Below, piece after piece: positions 23,859 through 33,675 of a stretch of DNA of 64,000 nucleotides. Position 1 is the first letter of the stretch. Every line of letters begins with the position of its first letter. The notes under the pieces were generated by a model. It worked only from the letters and a program-made list of their open reading frames with translations. It ran no database searches and was not told the origin of the DNA. This DNA comes from Streptomyces sp. NBS 14/10 (GTDB lineage: Bacteria > Actinomycetota > Actinomycetes > Streptomycetales > Streptomycetaceae): assembly GCF_002224125.1 (NCBI RefSeq), contig NZ_NCSM01000014.1:667091-731090 (forward strand), given 5' to 3'. The translations under genes were made by a program, and so were the position numbers.

Positions 23859-26800
23859 AGTTTTCGGCGAGGAGGGTGGCCAGGTCCCGATACGCGGCGA
23901 GGGTCTTCGGGCGAAGGGCGCTGAGAGTCAGCTGTTGGTCGCTCGCCAGGTAGGGGTCGTACGGGATCATCACCACGGCGCGGCACCGGCCGTCGAAGTG
24001 TGGCATGACGTGGCCGTGCGGGGTGGTCTTGATGGTGTCGGGGCGTACGTCCGTGACGACGACGATGCTGCGGCGCAGCAGTTCCGCGTGACCGTGTGCG
24101 CTGAGCCACCCGAAGGTCGCGTCCACGTCGGTCGGAGGTCCGCTGTCCTCCCTCGGCCAGACGAGGACCAACTGATCGGCGGCGTTGAGGGCGTGCATCG
24201 CTGGCTCACTGGGGCCGGGTCCCGCTCCCGCATGGATGAGCGCCAGCGCGTACGCCGTGCTGATGCTCCAGAAGTCTGGGTTCTCGATGGCGCGGTCGCC
24301 GGAAGGAGGAATGTAGGACAGGATGTCGAGACCGTCGTCGGTCCGCGTGACGAACCGACGCAGCGCATCGGGGACACGCAGCAGCGGGGCCAGATTGCCC
24401 AGCCGCCCACTGAACCCACGCCGTGAGAGGTAGGTGAGGTGGCCCGCGTCCGGATCGCCGTCGACCGCGATGACGGCACGTTCCCGCAGTGTTCTGGCGA
24501 AGACCCGGCCGAGCACGAGCGTGGCCCTGGCAGCGTCATCGGTGTCCTCGCGGAGACCGAGTACCGCGACCCGGTGGCCGGGGGCCGGGGGGGTACGAAT
24601 CGGCTCGCGTCCTTCTCCCGGCTCGCCGCTGTCGCTCGGCCGCGTGTGCCGGATCACCTGCGCGAACACCTCCGCGATCTCGCGCGGCGTCGGCCGGTCC
24701 CAGAGCGGGTTGAACAGACAGGAGTCGACCAGGGTCCGCAGCGGTTCCCAGGGCGCAGCCTCCCACCGGGACTCGGCCCACTCGACGGACGCGCTGCTGT
24801 GGGTCCCGGTCTGAGCGCGGACGTATACCCCGGCGGTGTTGATCCCGCGCTGCCCGTCGGTGGTCAGCCGACCGCCGCCCAGGGCCAACAGGATCTCGCC
24901 AAGCGCGAAGATGCTGTTCTCGTGTGCGAGACGCCTGCTCCGGCGCCGGTACCCCTGGTCAAGGATGGCCGTCTGCCAACCAACCAGCTTCACCGTGTCG
25001 TCGGCGACGAGCACCGTATCCGTCGTCAGCTGGCCGTGCACCATCCCCTCGGCTGAGCACAGGCTCACAGCCTCGGCCACGTGCATGCCGATCGTGGCCG
25101 CCGTCCGCGCGTCCCAACCGTCGGCCGTGCCGTCCGAGAGCAGGGCGGTCAGGGTGCGGGCCAGGTCGCCGTCGGATGTAAGGACATGTTCCTCCGCGAT
25201 CCACGGTGGTTCGGCTTCGAGGTCCTGCCCCAGCAGCTTCGGCGCATGGCGCCCGTCCATTCGGCGCAGCGCCTCCGCTACCGTGCTCAGCTCGGCGAGC
25301 ACGCCTGGTCGGCCGGACGCCTCGTCCACCGTGCGCAGCACGGCGTACTCCCCGTCCGGACCGCGCCCCAGATACGCGTTCGTGCCGCCGCGGGTGCGGA
25401 CGTGGCATTGCAGGGTGTACGGGCCGAGTGAGCGCGGGTCGGTGTCCGACAGTGGGACCCAGCCGTGGCCCCGTCGCTCCCGGAGGGGCCATGGCAGGGG
25501 GGCGGACACCGGATCAGCTGGACCAGCCGGATCGGCCGGATCGGACCCCCCGAAGGCCGCCCAGACCTCCCGCGCCGTCGGCCGGTCGTACGGATCGGGG
25601 GCCAGACAGGCCAGCACGACATCGCGCACCGACCGCCAGACGCCGCGCCAGTGCGACAGGTCGTACGGCTGGCCGTCGCTCCCGAAGCGCGCCCCGCCGC
25701 CGAGGTCCAGCAGGATCTCGGCGAGGTCGTGGACGTTGTCCTCGGGGGTCCGCGGCCCGCCGACGAGCGCGGGGGACGGGACGCCGTCGATGCTGGCCGA
25801 GGACCAGGCGGTCAGGAAGAGCTCGTTGTCGTCGGAGAGATAGACGGTGCCCTGCCGCAGGTCCCCGTGCGCCATGCCCTCCGCCGCGCATACCCGCATC
25901 GCGTCCGCGAGTTGCCGGGCGATCGCGAAGGCCCGGTCCGCGTCGCCGCTCAGCGGGATGGCGCTCAGGCGCTCCGCGACAAAGGGCTCCTCGGCGATCC
26001 AGGGAGTCGGGCAGTCCAGGTCCTGCCGCAGCAGCCTGGCCGCGTACCGGCCGTCCATCCGGCGCAGCGCCTCCGCCTGTACGCCCAGCACCTCGGCGGC
26101 GTGCGGCGCGTGTTCCCTGAACGCGGTGTGGATGACGACCTGTTCGCCGTACGCGTCCTCGTCCCCGATGTAGGTGGTGACGCGGAACCCCGACGGATCG
26201 GCCATCCGCAGCGTGTACGGGCCGATGGTGCGCGGGTCCTCGGCCGTCAGCGGGCGCCAGCGGCCTGTCGTCAGGAGCCTGGTCAGTGCCGGTGGTGCCG
26301 GTGGTGCCGGTGGTGCCGGTGGTGCCGGTGGCGCGGGTGGAGCGCCCAGTCGGGCCGCCAGCTGTTGCTCCACCGTGCCGAAGGGACGGGCCCGCGCCGG
26401 GAGGTGGTCGGCGCCGGACGGGTGGGCCAGCCAGGCCGGGAAGTCGGGGGAGTTGCCCGCGAGTTCCTTCAGGCGGCGGCCGATCAGCTCGCGGGTCTCG
26501 TTGAGTTCGGGCAGCGGCACGGCGCCCAGCAGCGCGCGCTGGACCGTGTCCGTGAAGGTGAAGGGGCGTTGCTGGGGCGGGAACGGCCCCGGGCCCGCCG
26601 AGGGCGGCGGTTCGGCCGGGCGCATCAGCCCGCCGAGGAAGACCTCGGCCAGGTGCCCCGTATCCGCCTGCCACTCCACCGCCGTCTGCACCAGCCGCAT
26701 CACGGGCACCGGCAGCGGGGCGACCGCGGCCAGATGGGCCGCCAGGCGGTACGCCTCGGGCGAGGCCGCCTCCCGGAAGTGCCTGAGACGGCTCAGCTCG

Positions 26801-28059
26801 TCCGCAGGCCGGGCAGGGGCGGAGCGCGCGGCGGCCGGGCGGCGCGGGCGTGGCGGGCGTGGCGGGACCAGTAGGGGGAGTACGGCCGTGCCGCTCGCGG
26901 AGGCGATCAGCCGGGCCCAGTCGGCCAGCGACCCGGCGTCCGGTTCCAGGACGGGTACGGGGACGCCGTCGAAGCGCGCGAGCTCCGGGGGCAGTACGGG
27001 GTCGGTGACCGTCCAGTCCGTGCCCGGCGAACCGGGCCTGCGGGTACGCACCTGCCAGCGCTGCGCACGGATCCCGGACCCCTCCCACAGCCGTGGCGGC
27101 AGGGCGTGCATCACGGCCGTCGGGCCGAGGCCCGCCCAGCGGTCCAGTACGGCGGACATCCGGCCGTCGCGCCACGCCGCGCCCACCCCGTCGCTCAGCA
27201 CCAGCACCAGCGTGTGGCCCGACGGGTCGGACACCGCCGCGACGGGCAGGGTGGGCGCCTCGGGGACGTACGGCTTGGCGCGCAGCACGGGCGCGTCGGC
27301 GCCCCGCGTGTGCAGGCCCAGGACCCGTACGACGCGGAAGGCGCCCGCGCGCTGCAGCAGGGTGCGCAGCTCGACCGCCAGCCGCCGCCACAGCAGCATC
27401 GACATCCCGTCGTCGACGACGAGCGCGAGGTCCAGCCAGCGCTCGCGGGCCGGGCGGGTGACCACGTCGGGCAGGCCGGTCTCGGCGAGCGCCGTCGCGG
27501 TGGCAATCTCGTCGACCTCCCGCTTGAGCGGGTTGGGCCGGTACTGCTTGAGCGGGCGCAGCGCCCGCCCGATGGGCAGCTCGGAGCGGAGCGCCTTGGC
27601 CTCCGGAACCCGCAGCGGCAGCGCGCGGCGGGTGGTGGGCGGCGGGGGAGCGTTGGGGGCGGGCGGCGGCTCGATCGCGCCGTACAGTCCCGCGCCGTAC
27701 GGACCGCTCGTGTCGTCGGCAGGCCCGCTCTGCCGTGACGGCGTCTGCTGCGGCGGCGTCTGCTGTGGCGGCGTCGGCGAGGCGGCGGGTACGGAGGGAC
27801 GGGGCCGGGCGGCGGGGGCAGGGGAGCTGGCGGGGGTGGTGTCGGGGGAGGGGGCGGCCGGGGTCGTACGGGCGCGCTCCAGCGGCGCCCCCGCATCGGC
27901 GGCCCCGGCCGCCCCCGCCGGCAGCCGCGTGGCCAGCCAGAGCGCGTCGAGCAGCTGCTCCTGGGACAGCTGCGCCCCGCTGTCCGCGAGGAGCGCGAGC
28001 GCGTCATCCAGCCGTCCGAGCGCCCCCGGCCCCGGCCCGGTCTGCCCTCCCCCCGCCAC
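23827..28059 (-). CDS. SAV_2336/vWA-like protein fused to two pseudokinases and a degenerate MinD-like domain
   Basis: 1410 residues from a GTG start at 28059, 3 bp after the MoxR stop; last gene of the operon. Residues 1-50 are the N-terminal helix set ([20 protein letters not shown]). A Pro-rich linker follows, then a vWA-like SAV_2336 core (~205-540) with a degenerate MIDAS ([14 protein letters not shown]). An (APP)n linker is at ~573-591. Kinase-like domain 1 (~608-836) has [11 protein letters not shown] but lacks the VAIK lysine, the loop asparagine and DFG. Domain 2 (~875-1135) has HGQLTTDTV, losing even the catalytic aspartate. Residues ~1161-1405 resemble type VII-secretion MinD/ParA proteins ([24 protein letters not shown]), but the P-loop is replaced by [14 protein letters not shown] infer a scaffold subunit of a VMAP-type conflict system. 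Confidence 0.8.
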   Translation of the reverse strand: MAGGGQTGPGPGALGRLDDALALLADSGAQLSQEQLLDALWLATRLPAGAAGAADAGAPLERARTTPAAPSPDTTPASSPAPAARPRPSVPAASPTPPQQTPPQQTPSRQSGPADDTSGPYGAGLYGAIEPPPAPNAPPPPTTRRALPLRVPEAKALRSELPIGRALRPLKQYRPNPLKREVDEIATATALAETGLPDVVTRPARERWLDLALVVDDGMSMLLWRRLAVELRTLLQRAGAFRVVRVLGLHTRGADAPVLRAKPYVPEAPTLPVAAVSDPSGHTLVLVLSDGVGAAWRDGRMSAVLDRWAGLGPTAVMHALPPRLWEGSGIRAQRWQVRTRRPGSPGTDWTVTDPVLPPELARFDGVPVPVLEPDAGSLADWARLIASASGTAVLPLLVPPRPPRPRRPAAARSAPARPADELSRLRHFREAASPEAYRLAAHLAAVAPLPVPVMRLVQTAVEWQADTGHLAEVFLGGLMRPAEPPPSAGPGPFPPQQRPFTFTDTVQRALLGAVPLPELNETRELIGRRLKELAGNSPDFPAWLAHPSGADHLPARARPFGTVEQQLAARLGAPPAPPAPPAPPAPPAPPALTRLLTTGRWRPLTAEDPRTIGPYTLRMADPSGFRVTTYIGDEDAYGEQVVIHTAFREHAPHAAEVLGVQAEALRRMDGRYAARLLRQDLDCPTPWIAEEPFVAERLSAIPLSGDADRAFAIARQLADAMRVCAAEGMAHGDLRQGTVYLSDDNELFLTAWSSASIDGVPSPALVGGPRTPEDNVHDLAEILLDLGGGARFGSDGQPYDLSHWRGVWRSVRDVVLACLAPDPYDRPTAREVWAAFGGSDPADPAGPADPVSAPLPWPLRERRGHGWVPLSDTDPRSLGPYTLQCHVRTRGGTNAYLGRGPDGEYAVLRTVDEASGRPGVLAELSTVAEALRRMDGRHAPKLLGQDLEAEPPWIAEEHVLTSDGDLARTLTALLSDGTADGWDARTAATIGMHVAEAVSLCSAEGMVHGQLTTDTVLVADDTVKLVGWQTAILDQGYRRRSRRLAHENSIFALGEILLALGGGRLTTDGQRGINTAGVYVRAQTGTHSSASVEWAESRWEAAPWEPLRTLVDSCLFNPLWDRPTPREIAEVFAQVIRHTRPSDSGEPGEGREPIRTPPAPGHRVAVLGLREDTDDAARATLVLGRVFARTLRERAVIAVDGDPDAGHLTYLSRRGFSGRLGNLAPLLRVPDALRRFVTRTDDGLDILSYIPPSGDRAIENPDFWSISTAYALALIHAGAGPGPSEPAMHALNAADQLVLVWPREDSGPPTDVDATFGWLSAHGHAELLRRSIVVVTDVRPDTIKTTPHGHVMPHFDGRCRAVVMIPYDPYLASDQQLTLSALRPKTLAAYRDLATLLAENFTPPAAGPPA
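26286..26330. repeat. Five 9-bp tandem repeats encoding an (Ala-Pro-Pro) linker
   Basis: Five head-to-tail copies of GTGCCGGTG (plus strand). On the coding strand they give an in-frame Ala-Pro-Pro repeat linking the vWA-like part to the first pseudokinase domain. Unit-length changes would keep the frame and alter only linker length. Confidence 0.8.
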
Positions 28060-28062
28060 GGG

Positions 28063-29046
28063 TCACACCACCCCGCCCAGCCGGTGCAGCACCGCTTCGA
28101 GCAGCCCGTCCGCCGTCAGGTCCACGCCGCTCGCGCGCAGGAACACCGCGTTCAGCAGCTGGTCGGTGGCCAGTTGGCGGGCGGAGCGGCGGCTGAGGAA
28201 CGCCTCCAGCAGGCGGTCGACGTCGTCCAGCGCGTCCTCGCCCAGATGCGCGGTGACGATCTCCCGCAGCCTGGCCTCGTCGGGGGTGGGCAGCTCCAGG
28301 CGTACGCAGCGGCGCAGGAAGGCGGGCGGGAAGTCCCGCTCGCCGTTGCTGGTGATCACGACGACGGGGAACTCCTGGCAGCGCAGCCGCCCCCGCCGTA
28401 CCGTGGCCCGCTCGTCCGCGCGCTCGGTGAGCACGTCGACCACCGACTGCTCCTCGGGCAGCCGGGCCAGCTCCGGGATCTCGAACTCGCCCTCCTCGAA
28501 GACCGTCAGCAGGTCGTTCGGCAGATCCACATCGCCCTTGTCGAGCTCGTCGACCAGCAGTACGCGGGGCCGTGGGCCGGGCACCAGCGCCGTGCCGAGC
28601 GGCCCGAGCCGTACGAAGCTGCCCAGGGGCGGCTCGGCCTCGCCGCGGTCGCGGCTGAGCGCGGTCTCCCGCAGCCGGCCGATCGCGTCGTAGCGGTAGA
28701 GGGCGTCCTGCACGGTGGAGCGGCTGTTGACCGGCCAGTGCAGCACCTCGCCCAGGTCGAGCTCATGGGCGATGGCGCGCGCCAGCGAGGACTTGCCCGT
28801 CCCCGGGTGGCCGGTGACCAGCATCGGGCGGCGCAGGTGCAGCGCGGCGTTCACCACGTCGGCGTGTTCCGGCGAGATGAGATACGGCCGGGCGGGCGCG
28901 GGGCCCTCCGCCGGGCCGCCGTCCGGGCCGCCGTCGGGCGCGACCGGGCCGAAGGTGCGCCAGGGCGGGGCGGGCGGCATCTCGTCGACCGGGTGCTGTT
29001 GGCCGTCTCCGTGGAACAGCCGCCAGCCGTCGTACGTGGTCACCAT
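28063..29046 (-). CDS. MoxR-type AAA+ ATPase of the VMAP operon
   Basis: 327 residues from ATG 29046, which overlaps the stop of the protease gene by 7 bp (ATGGTGA), suggesting translational coupling. After a ~55-residue Pro/Gly-rich leader, the AAA+ core shows Walker A GHPGTGKSS (79-87), Walker B VLLVDELDKG (163-171), sensor-1 VVVITSNGERDFPPAF and an arginine finger in LRRCVRLELP. MoxR ATPases remodel protein partners, typically together with a vWA protein encoded next door, as here. In the vWA-MoxR-VMAP ternary systems, the ATPase is thought to link the vWA protein and the protease-bearing VMAP. All ATPase motifs look intact, unlike those in the downstream fused protein. Confidence 0.9.
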   Translation of the reverse strand: MVTTYDGWRLFHGDGQQHPVDEMPPAPPWRTFGPVAPDGGPDGGPAEGPAPARPYLISPEHADVVNAALHLRRPMLVTGHPGTGKSSLARAIAHELDLGEVLHWPVNSRSTVQDALYRYDAIGRLRETALSRDRGEAEPPLGSFVRLGPLGTALVPGPRPRVLLVDELDKGDVDLPNDLLTVFEEGEFEIPELARLPEEQSVVDVLTERADERATVRRGRLRCQEFPVVVITSNGERDFPPAFLRRCVRLELPTPDEARLREIVTAHLGEDALDDVDRLLEAFLSRRSARQLATDQLLNAVFLRASGVDLTADGLLEAVLHRLGGVV

Positions 29047-31451
29047 ACGAATTCCTCATCCTCCGGGTCGTCAAAGTCGGTCGGGTCCGCCAGCTCCAGC
29101 ACGGGCAGCGGCCGGCCGGTGTTCGGCATCGGCCCGCCGACGTTCGGTGGCGGCCGGTCGGCGTTCGGTGGCGGCGGCCCGTCGGTATCCGGCGACAGCG
29201 GCTCGTCCAGCAGCGATTCGGTGCCTTGTACGACGGCCGACAGGCGCACGGACTCGTCGCTGATCGTGACGGAAGCCATGGCCGAACTGGCTTCGTACAC
29301 CCCCCTCACATTCAGCCGCTCAGGTTCCTCCTCCGGCACCGGCCGCCCCGCCCCCTCCGGCGGCAGCAGTTCGGGGTCCGCCCAGGCCAGCACCGGGCGG
29401 CCGGGGCAGGTCAAGGGGCGCTGCAGAGCCATGGTCCGGTAGATCCGTACCTGCTCGGGCAGATGCCCGTGCGGGTCGCTGAGATGGCCGAGGACAGGGG
29501 ACCCGGGCTTGTCGCCGCGGTCCCACAGCACCACGGGCACACCGGCGGCCAGACACGTCTGTACGGCGGCGGAACGGCGCTGCCGCGACGCCACGATGTG
29601 CGCCCGCCCCGCGAACCGCCGCTCCATCAGCAGCCCGTACAGGGCCCGCGTGCTTTCGGCCGCCTCGTCGTCGATGTGCAGCGGCTCCTCGCTGTCCAGC
29701 CGCCGCCACCGCTCCCGCCAGTCGGACAGGATCCCTTCGCCGCCCCGCTCGCGCAGTTCGGGGCAGTTGACCACCACCGGGTACTCCGCGCCGAGCACCC
29801 GCGGCAGCGGCTGGTCCGGGTCCTCCCAGTCGTCGAGGGGGAGCTCCAGCGAGTCGCGGTCCACGATCAGCTCGACGACGGGAAGCAGCCCGTCCGCCCG
29901 GCGCAGCGAGCCGACGACCGTCAGGATCTCCCGGGCCACTTCGCCGGACGTACGCGGCCGCTGGTCCTGCTCCGAGACCGGCTGCGGCCCGGAGCCGTCG
30001 TCGCACCACAGCCGCATGCGGTAGCGCTCGGGGCCGTCGTCGCGGGTGGGCAGCGCGCGCAGTTCGACCAGTACGCGCGGCGGGGTGTGCTGCCACTTCT
30101 TCGCCCAGTCCGCGGCGTCCGCCTGCCGGTCCCGCAGGGCCGTCCCGTGCACGCCGAGCCGATCGGCGACCCGGGCGCACCAATGTCGCAGTGCCGCCAG
30201 CTGGTCCACCCCGGTGCCCGGTTCAGTCGCCCGGAAGCAGGGCGCTGCCACGTACTCGACGGCGCGCAGCAGCCGAGGCACGGCCATGCCGCCGCGCGGG
30301 GCGGGCGGGCTGTCGCCGTGCAGCGTCTCCAGATGCTCGACGAGCGCGGCGGTGCTCCCGCCACCGTTCAGCAGGGCCGCGGGCACGGCGGCCAGCGGCA
30401 GCGCCGCCCGTACGGCGGCGGGGATGCGGGCCGCCGCGGCGGCGGGCAGCGCGTCCAGCAGCGCGACCAGCCGCTTGTACTCCTGGGGCGAGAGCAGCCG
30501 GGACAGGTTGTGCGAGCGCGCCACGGCCAGCAGTTCGTCCGCCAGGTCCCGCGCGGTGAAGCGCACGGCCTCCACCAGGGCGGGCAGCGCCCGCTCATGG
30601 CTGAGCAGCAGCCGGGCGAGCTCCTCGGCCGACGGCGCCCCGTCGGCGCGGTGGCCGAGACCGCACTGCCGGGCGACGGCCTGCCCGCAGCGCGCCCAGC
30701 CACCGACCGTCGACAGCGGCCTGTCCAGCAGGGTGACCAGCTCCCAGTAGGCGGGGTGGTCGCGTACGCCGTCCTCGGGGCCGGTGGTGAGATGGGCCAT
30801 CCCGGCGTCGTCCAGCTCCTGCCGGACGCGCTGCCAGGGGATGCCCCAGGCGCGGCGGACGGGACCCCCGTGAATATCCAGCTTCGCGGTGACGAGCCCG
30901 ACGACGACGCTCTCGTCGTTCGTCCACAGGGGGCCGCCGCTGTAGGACTGTTCGATGTCCAGGGAGCGGTCGCCGCCGTCGAAGTAGCCGAACCTGCCAT
31001 CGCAGTTGGTCACCTCGGCGTCGGCGAAGACCCCCGGCTCCCCGCTGCCGTGCCAGGCGCGGACCCGCTGTTCCTTGGCCATGGGGTGCCAGGGCGGCGG
31101 CTGGAACGCGGGCGGCAGCGCACCGGTCACACGCAGCACCGCGAGATCGCCGTTCCATTCGTAGCCGCCGAGTCCGCCGTCGTCCAACCGCGGTGGGATC
31201 CAGGCCGTCAGCTCGGCCTCGCGTTCGACGGTGATCTCCCGGGCGATGATCCGCACCTGTAGCGCGACCGGGCCCGGGTGGTCAGGGGCCAGTGGGTCGG
31301 GCCTGCCCAGGGCGCTGTTGACGACATGCGCGCAGGTCAGCAGGTGCTGTCCGGGCAGCAGTACGGCGGAGCCGGCGGGCTCGCCGTCGGCCCCTGCCAG
31401 GACGGAGACCGCGGGCCGGGAGGAGGGCCCGCGGGTGTGGAACCACCCCAT
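29040..31451 (-). CDS. Trypsin-like serine protease with VMAP-type C-terminal region
   Basis: 803 residues from ATG 31451, starting 3 bp after the upstream stop. The N-terminal trypsin fold has an intact triad: H42 (LLTCAHVVN), D102 (WNGDLAVLRV) and S171 (EQSYSGGPLW). No signal peptide is present, so it should act in the cytoplasm. Residues ~235-330 are a small helical region resembling effector-associated domains, which pair components by homotypic contact. The long middle and C-terminal part (~385-690), including PRVLVELRALPTRDD and MALQRPLTCPGRPVLAWADP, resembles VMAP-M/C regions of vWA-MoxR-associated proteins. The tail is acidic and Pro-rich, ending EDEEFVW. In the proposed conflict-system model, this is the effector subunit activated by the MoxR/vWA pair. 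Confidence 0.83.
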   Translation of the reverse strand: MGWFHTRGPSSRPAVSVLAGADGEPAGSAVLLPGQHLLTCAHVVNSALGRPDPLAPDHPGPVALQVRIIAREITVEREAELTAWIPPRLDDGGLGGYEWNGDLAVLRVTGALPPAFQPPPWHPMAKEQRVRAWHGSGEPGVFADAEVTNCDGRFGYFDGGDRSLDIEQSYSGGPLWTNDESVVVGLVTAKLDIHGGPVRRAWGIPWQRVRQELDDAGMAHLTTGPEDGVRDHPAYWELVTLLDRPLSTVGGWARCGQAVARQCGLGHRADGAPSAEELARLLLSHERALPALVEAVRFTARDLADELLAVARSHNLSRLLSPQEYKRLVALLDALPAAAAARIPAAVRAALPLAAVPAALLNGGGSTAALVEHLETLHGDSPPAPRGGMAVPRLLRAVEYVAAPCFRATEPGTGVDQLAALRHWCARVADRLGVHGTALRDRQADAADWAKKWQHTPPRVLVELRALPTRDDGPERYRMRLWCDDGSGPQPVSEQDQRPRTSGEVAREILTVVGSLRRADGLLPVVELIVDRDSLELPLDDWEDPDQPLPRVLGAEYPVVVNCPELRERGGEGILSDWRERWRRLDSEEPLHIDDEAAESTRALYGLLMERRFAGRAHIVASRQRRSAAVQTCLAAGVPVVLWDRGDKPGSPVLGHLSDPHGHLPEQVRIYRTMALQRPLTCPGRPVLAWADPELLPPEGAGRPVPEEEPERLNVRGVYEASSAMASVTISDESVRLSAVVQGTESLLDEPLSPDTDGPPPPNADRPPPNVGGPMPNTGRPLPVLELADPTDFDDPEDEEFVW

Positions 31452-31454
31452 GGC

Positions 31455-31973
31455 TCAGGCGGCGGGGCCGGGGCCGGAGCCGGAGCCGGGGCCGGAGCCG
31501 GGGCCGGAACCCGAGCCGAAACCCGGGCCGCCGTCCGGGACGCCCACCGCCGCTCCCGGTCCGGCCTCTGCCGAAAGCTGCCAGGTGGCCGAAACGGTCA
31601 GGCTGGCCTGCCCGTTGGCGCCCACGATGCCCAGCTTGAGGTCCTGTCCCACCTGCACACCGAACTGCACATTGATCTCATGCGGCGGGTTCGGCGCGGC
31701 GCGCACCGCGTCGTGCACCTCCTGCAGCAGCGGGCCCAGCGGCCGCAGCACCGTACGCAGCGCGTCCGTGGCCAGCGCCGCCGCGGCGCGCGAACCGCGC
31801 CCCACCGGGGTCACCCCGCCCACCCCGCCGATCCCACCCGGCCTGCCGGGCCGCGGTCCCCCCGCCTCGCCGCCGGGTCCGCCGCTGGGGGCCGTGCCCA
31901 CGGGGGCCAGCTCCAGGCGTACGGAGGTGTCGTCGGCAAGCACTATTTCGGCGTAGTCCGTCACACCTTCCAT
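31455..31973 (-). CDS. Trypsin-co-occurring domain (CU044_2847-type) protein
   Basis: 172 residues from ATG 31973, first gene of the four-gene operon. The N-terminal strand pair DYAEIVLADDTSVRLELAPV, the central helix LRPLGPLLQEVHDAVRAAP and the C-terminal NVQFGVQVGQDLKLGIVGAN are the pattern of the small domain that co-occurs with trypsin-like proteases in actinobacterial conflict operons. It is separated by a Gly/Pro-rich insert and followed by a Gly/Ser/Pro tail. The stop is 3 bp before the protease start. The function is unknown; a regulatory or substrate role for the protease is a common proposal and is inference here. Confidence 0.78.
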   Translation of the reverse strand: MEGVTDYAEIVLADDTSVRLELAPVGTAPSGGPGGEAGGPRPGRPGGIGGVGGVTPVGRGSRAAAALATDALRTVLRPLGPLLQEVHDAVRAAPNPPHEINVQFGVQVGQDLKLGIVGANGQASLTVSATWQLSAEAGPGAAVGVPDGGPGFGSGSGPGSGPGSGSGPGPAA

Positions 31974-32046
31974 GATGCCGATCACAGCGCTTCTGGGCTG
32001 CCCTTTCGCGTCAATACGCCGTGGCTCGGCGGGGCGAGTGGACACC

Positions 32047-32090
32047 CACGGACCCACCGCGGAGCCACCACGGACCCACCGCGGAGCCAC
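32047..32090. repeat. Tandem 22-bp repeat in the VMAP-operon/ada divergent promoter
   Basis: Two exact adjacent copies of a 22-bp unit (32047-32068 and 32069-32090). The unit contains GGACCCACCGCGGAGCC. It lies in the 186-bp gap between the TCD gene start (minus) and the ada-alkA start (plus). The spacing of about two helical turns would suit a direct-repeat binding site. Confidence 0.7.
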
Positions 32091-32159
32091 CTCCGCCCCC
32101 CGGACGTCGATGTCGGATTCTCGCGAGCCAGGGGCCTTCCGATGGCCGATGCTTGAGCC

Positions 32160-33632
32160 ATGCATACCGACACCGACCGGTGCCTGCGCGCCGCCCAGGC
32201 CAAGGACGCGCGGTTCGACGGCTGGTTCTTCGTGGCCGTCGTCACCACCCGCATCTACTGCCGTCCGAGCTGCCCGGTCGTCGGCCCCAAGCCCGAGAAC
32301 ATGCGCTTCCACCCGAGCGCGGCAGCCGCCCAGCAGGCCGGGTTCCGGGCCTGTAAGCGCTGTCGCCCCGACGCCAGCCCCGGCTCGCCGCAGTGGAACG
32401 AGCGCGCCGACCTGGTCGCCCGCGCCATGCGGCTGATCGCCGACGGGGTGGTCGACCGCGACGGGGTGCCCGGTCTCGCCGCCCGCCTCGGGTACAGCAC
32501 GCGCCAGATCGAGCGGCAGCTGCGCGCCGAGCTCGGCGCGGGTCCGCTCGCCCTGGCCCGCGCGCAGCGCGCGCAGACCGCGCGGCTGCTCATCGAGACC
32601 ACCGGGCTGCCCATGGCGGAGATCGCCTTCGCGGCCGGCTTCGCCAGCATCAGGGCGTTCAACGACACCGTCCGCGAGGTGTTCGCGCTGTCGCCCACCG
32701 AGCTGCGGCAGCGGGCCAAGCGCGGCGGGCGGTCCGCCGCGCCGGGCGCGCTGACCCTGCGGCTGCCGTTCCGGGCGCCGCTGTGCCCGGACAACCTTTT
32801 CGGCCACCTGGCCGCCACCGCCGTACCCGGGGTGGAGGAGTGGCGCGACGGTGCGTACCGCCGCACGCTGCGGCTGCCGTACGGACACGGGGTCGTGACG
32901 CTGCGCCCGGAGCCGGACCACATCGGCTGTCAGCTGTCCCTCACCGATATGCGCGACCTGGCCGGGGCGATCAGCAGATGCCGGCGGCTGCTGGACCTGG
33001 ACGCCGACCCCGTCGCGGTCGACGAGCTGCTGCGCACCGACCCCGACCTCGCGCCGCTGGTCGACAAGGCGCCGGGGCGGCGGGTGCCGCGTGCGGTGGA
33101 CGCCGACGAGTTCGCGGTGCGCGCGGTGCTCGGGCAGCAGGTGTCCACGGCGGCGGCCCGTACGCACGCGGCCCGGCTGGTGACCGCACACGGTGAGCGG
33201 ATCGAGGACCCGGCGGGCGGGCTGACCCATCTCTTCCCGACCGCGCGGGCCCTGGCGGGCCTCGACCCCGAGGCGCTGGCCATGCCGCGCACCCGCCGCG
33301 CCACGCTCCTCGGCCTGATCGACGCGCTCGCCTCGGACCGCCTCGCCCTCGGCGTCGGCAGCGACTGGGACGAGGCGCGGGCGCGCCTGGCCGAGCTGCC
33401 CGGGATCGGGCCGTGGACCGTCGAGGTCATCGCGATGCGCGCGCTGGGCGACCCGGACGCGTTTCTCCCGACCGACCTCGGGGTGCGGAACGCCGCCGCA
33501 GAACTGGGGCTGCCCGCCACTCCGGGGGCGCTGACCCGGTACGCGACCCGCTGGCGGCCCTGGCGCGCGTACGCCGTCCAGTACCTGTGGGCCACCGGCG
33601 ACCACCCGATCAACTACCTGCCCGCATCGTAG
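32160..33632 (+). CDS. Ada methyl-sensing domain fused to AlkA 3-methyladenine DNA glycosylase
   Basis: 490 residues. The N-terminal Ada zinc domain has C34, C38, C65 and C68 with the same spacing as E. coli Ada Cys38/42/69/72; C34 corresponds to the phosphotriester methyl acceptor. Residues ~85-190 are AraC-type HTH units (LAARLGYSTRQIERQLRAE, IAFAAGFASIRAFNDTVREV). The C-terminal ~280 residues are AlkA, with the helix-hairpin-helix LPGIGPWTVEVIAMR and the catalytic aspartate in AFLPTDLGVRNA. The protein therefore combines a methylation-activated transcription factor with a glycosylase that removes alkylated bases, a known actinobacterial arrangement. The O6-methylguanine methyltransferase gene follows 43 bp downstream, completing the adaptive response. 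Confidence 0.92.
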   Translation: MHTDTDRCLRAAQAKDARFDGWFFVAVVTTRIYCRPSCPVVGPKPENMRFHPSAAAAQQAGFRACKRCRPDASPGSPQWNERADLVARAMRLIADGVVDRDGVPGLAARLGYSTRQIERQLRAELGAGPLALARAQRAQTARLLIETTGLPMAEIAFAAGFASIRAFNDTVREVFALSPTELRQRAKRGGRSAAPGALTLRLPFRAPLCPDNLFGHLAATAVPGVEEWRDGAYRRTLRLPYGHGVVTLRPEPDHIGCQLSLTDMRDLAGAISRCRRLLDLDADPVAVDELLRTDPDLAPLVDKAPGRRVPRAVDADEFAVRAVLGQQVSTAAARTHAARLVTAHGERIEDPAGGLTHLFPTARALAGLDPEALAMPRTRRATLLGLIDALASDRLALGVGSDWDEARARLAELPGIGPWTVEVIAMRALGDPDAFLPTDLGVRNAAAELGLPATPGALTRYATRWRPWRAYAVQYLWATGDHPINYLPAS

Positions 33633-33675
33633 GAAACCCGCACTGTAAGAAACCCGGAATCGAGAGAAACCCAGC

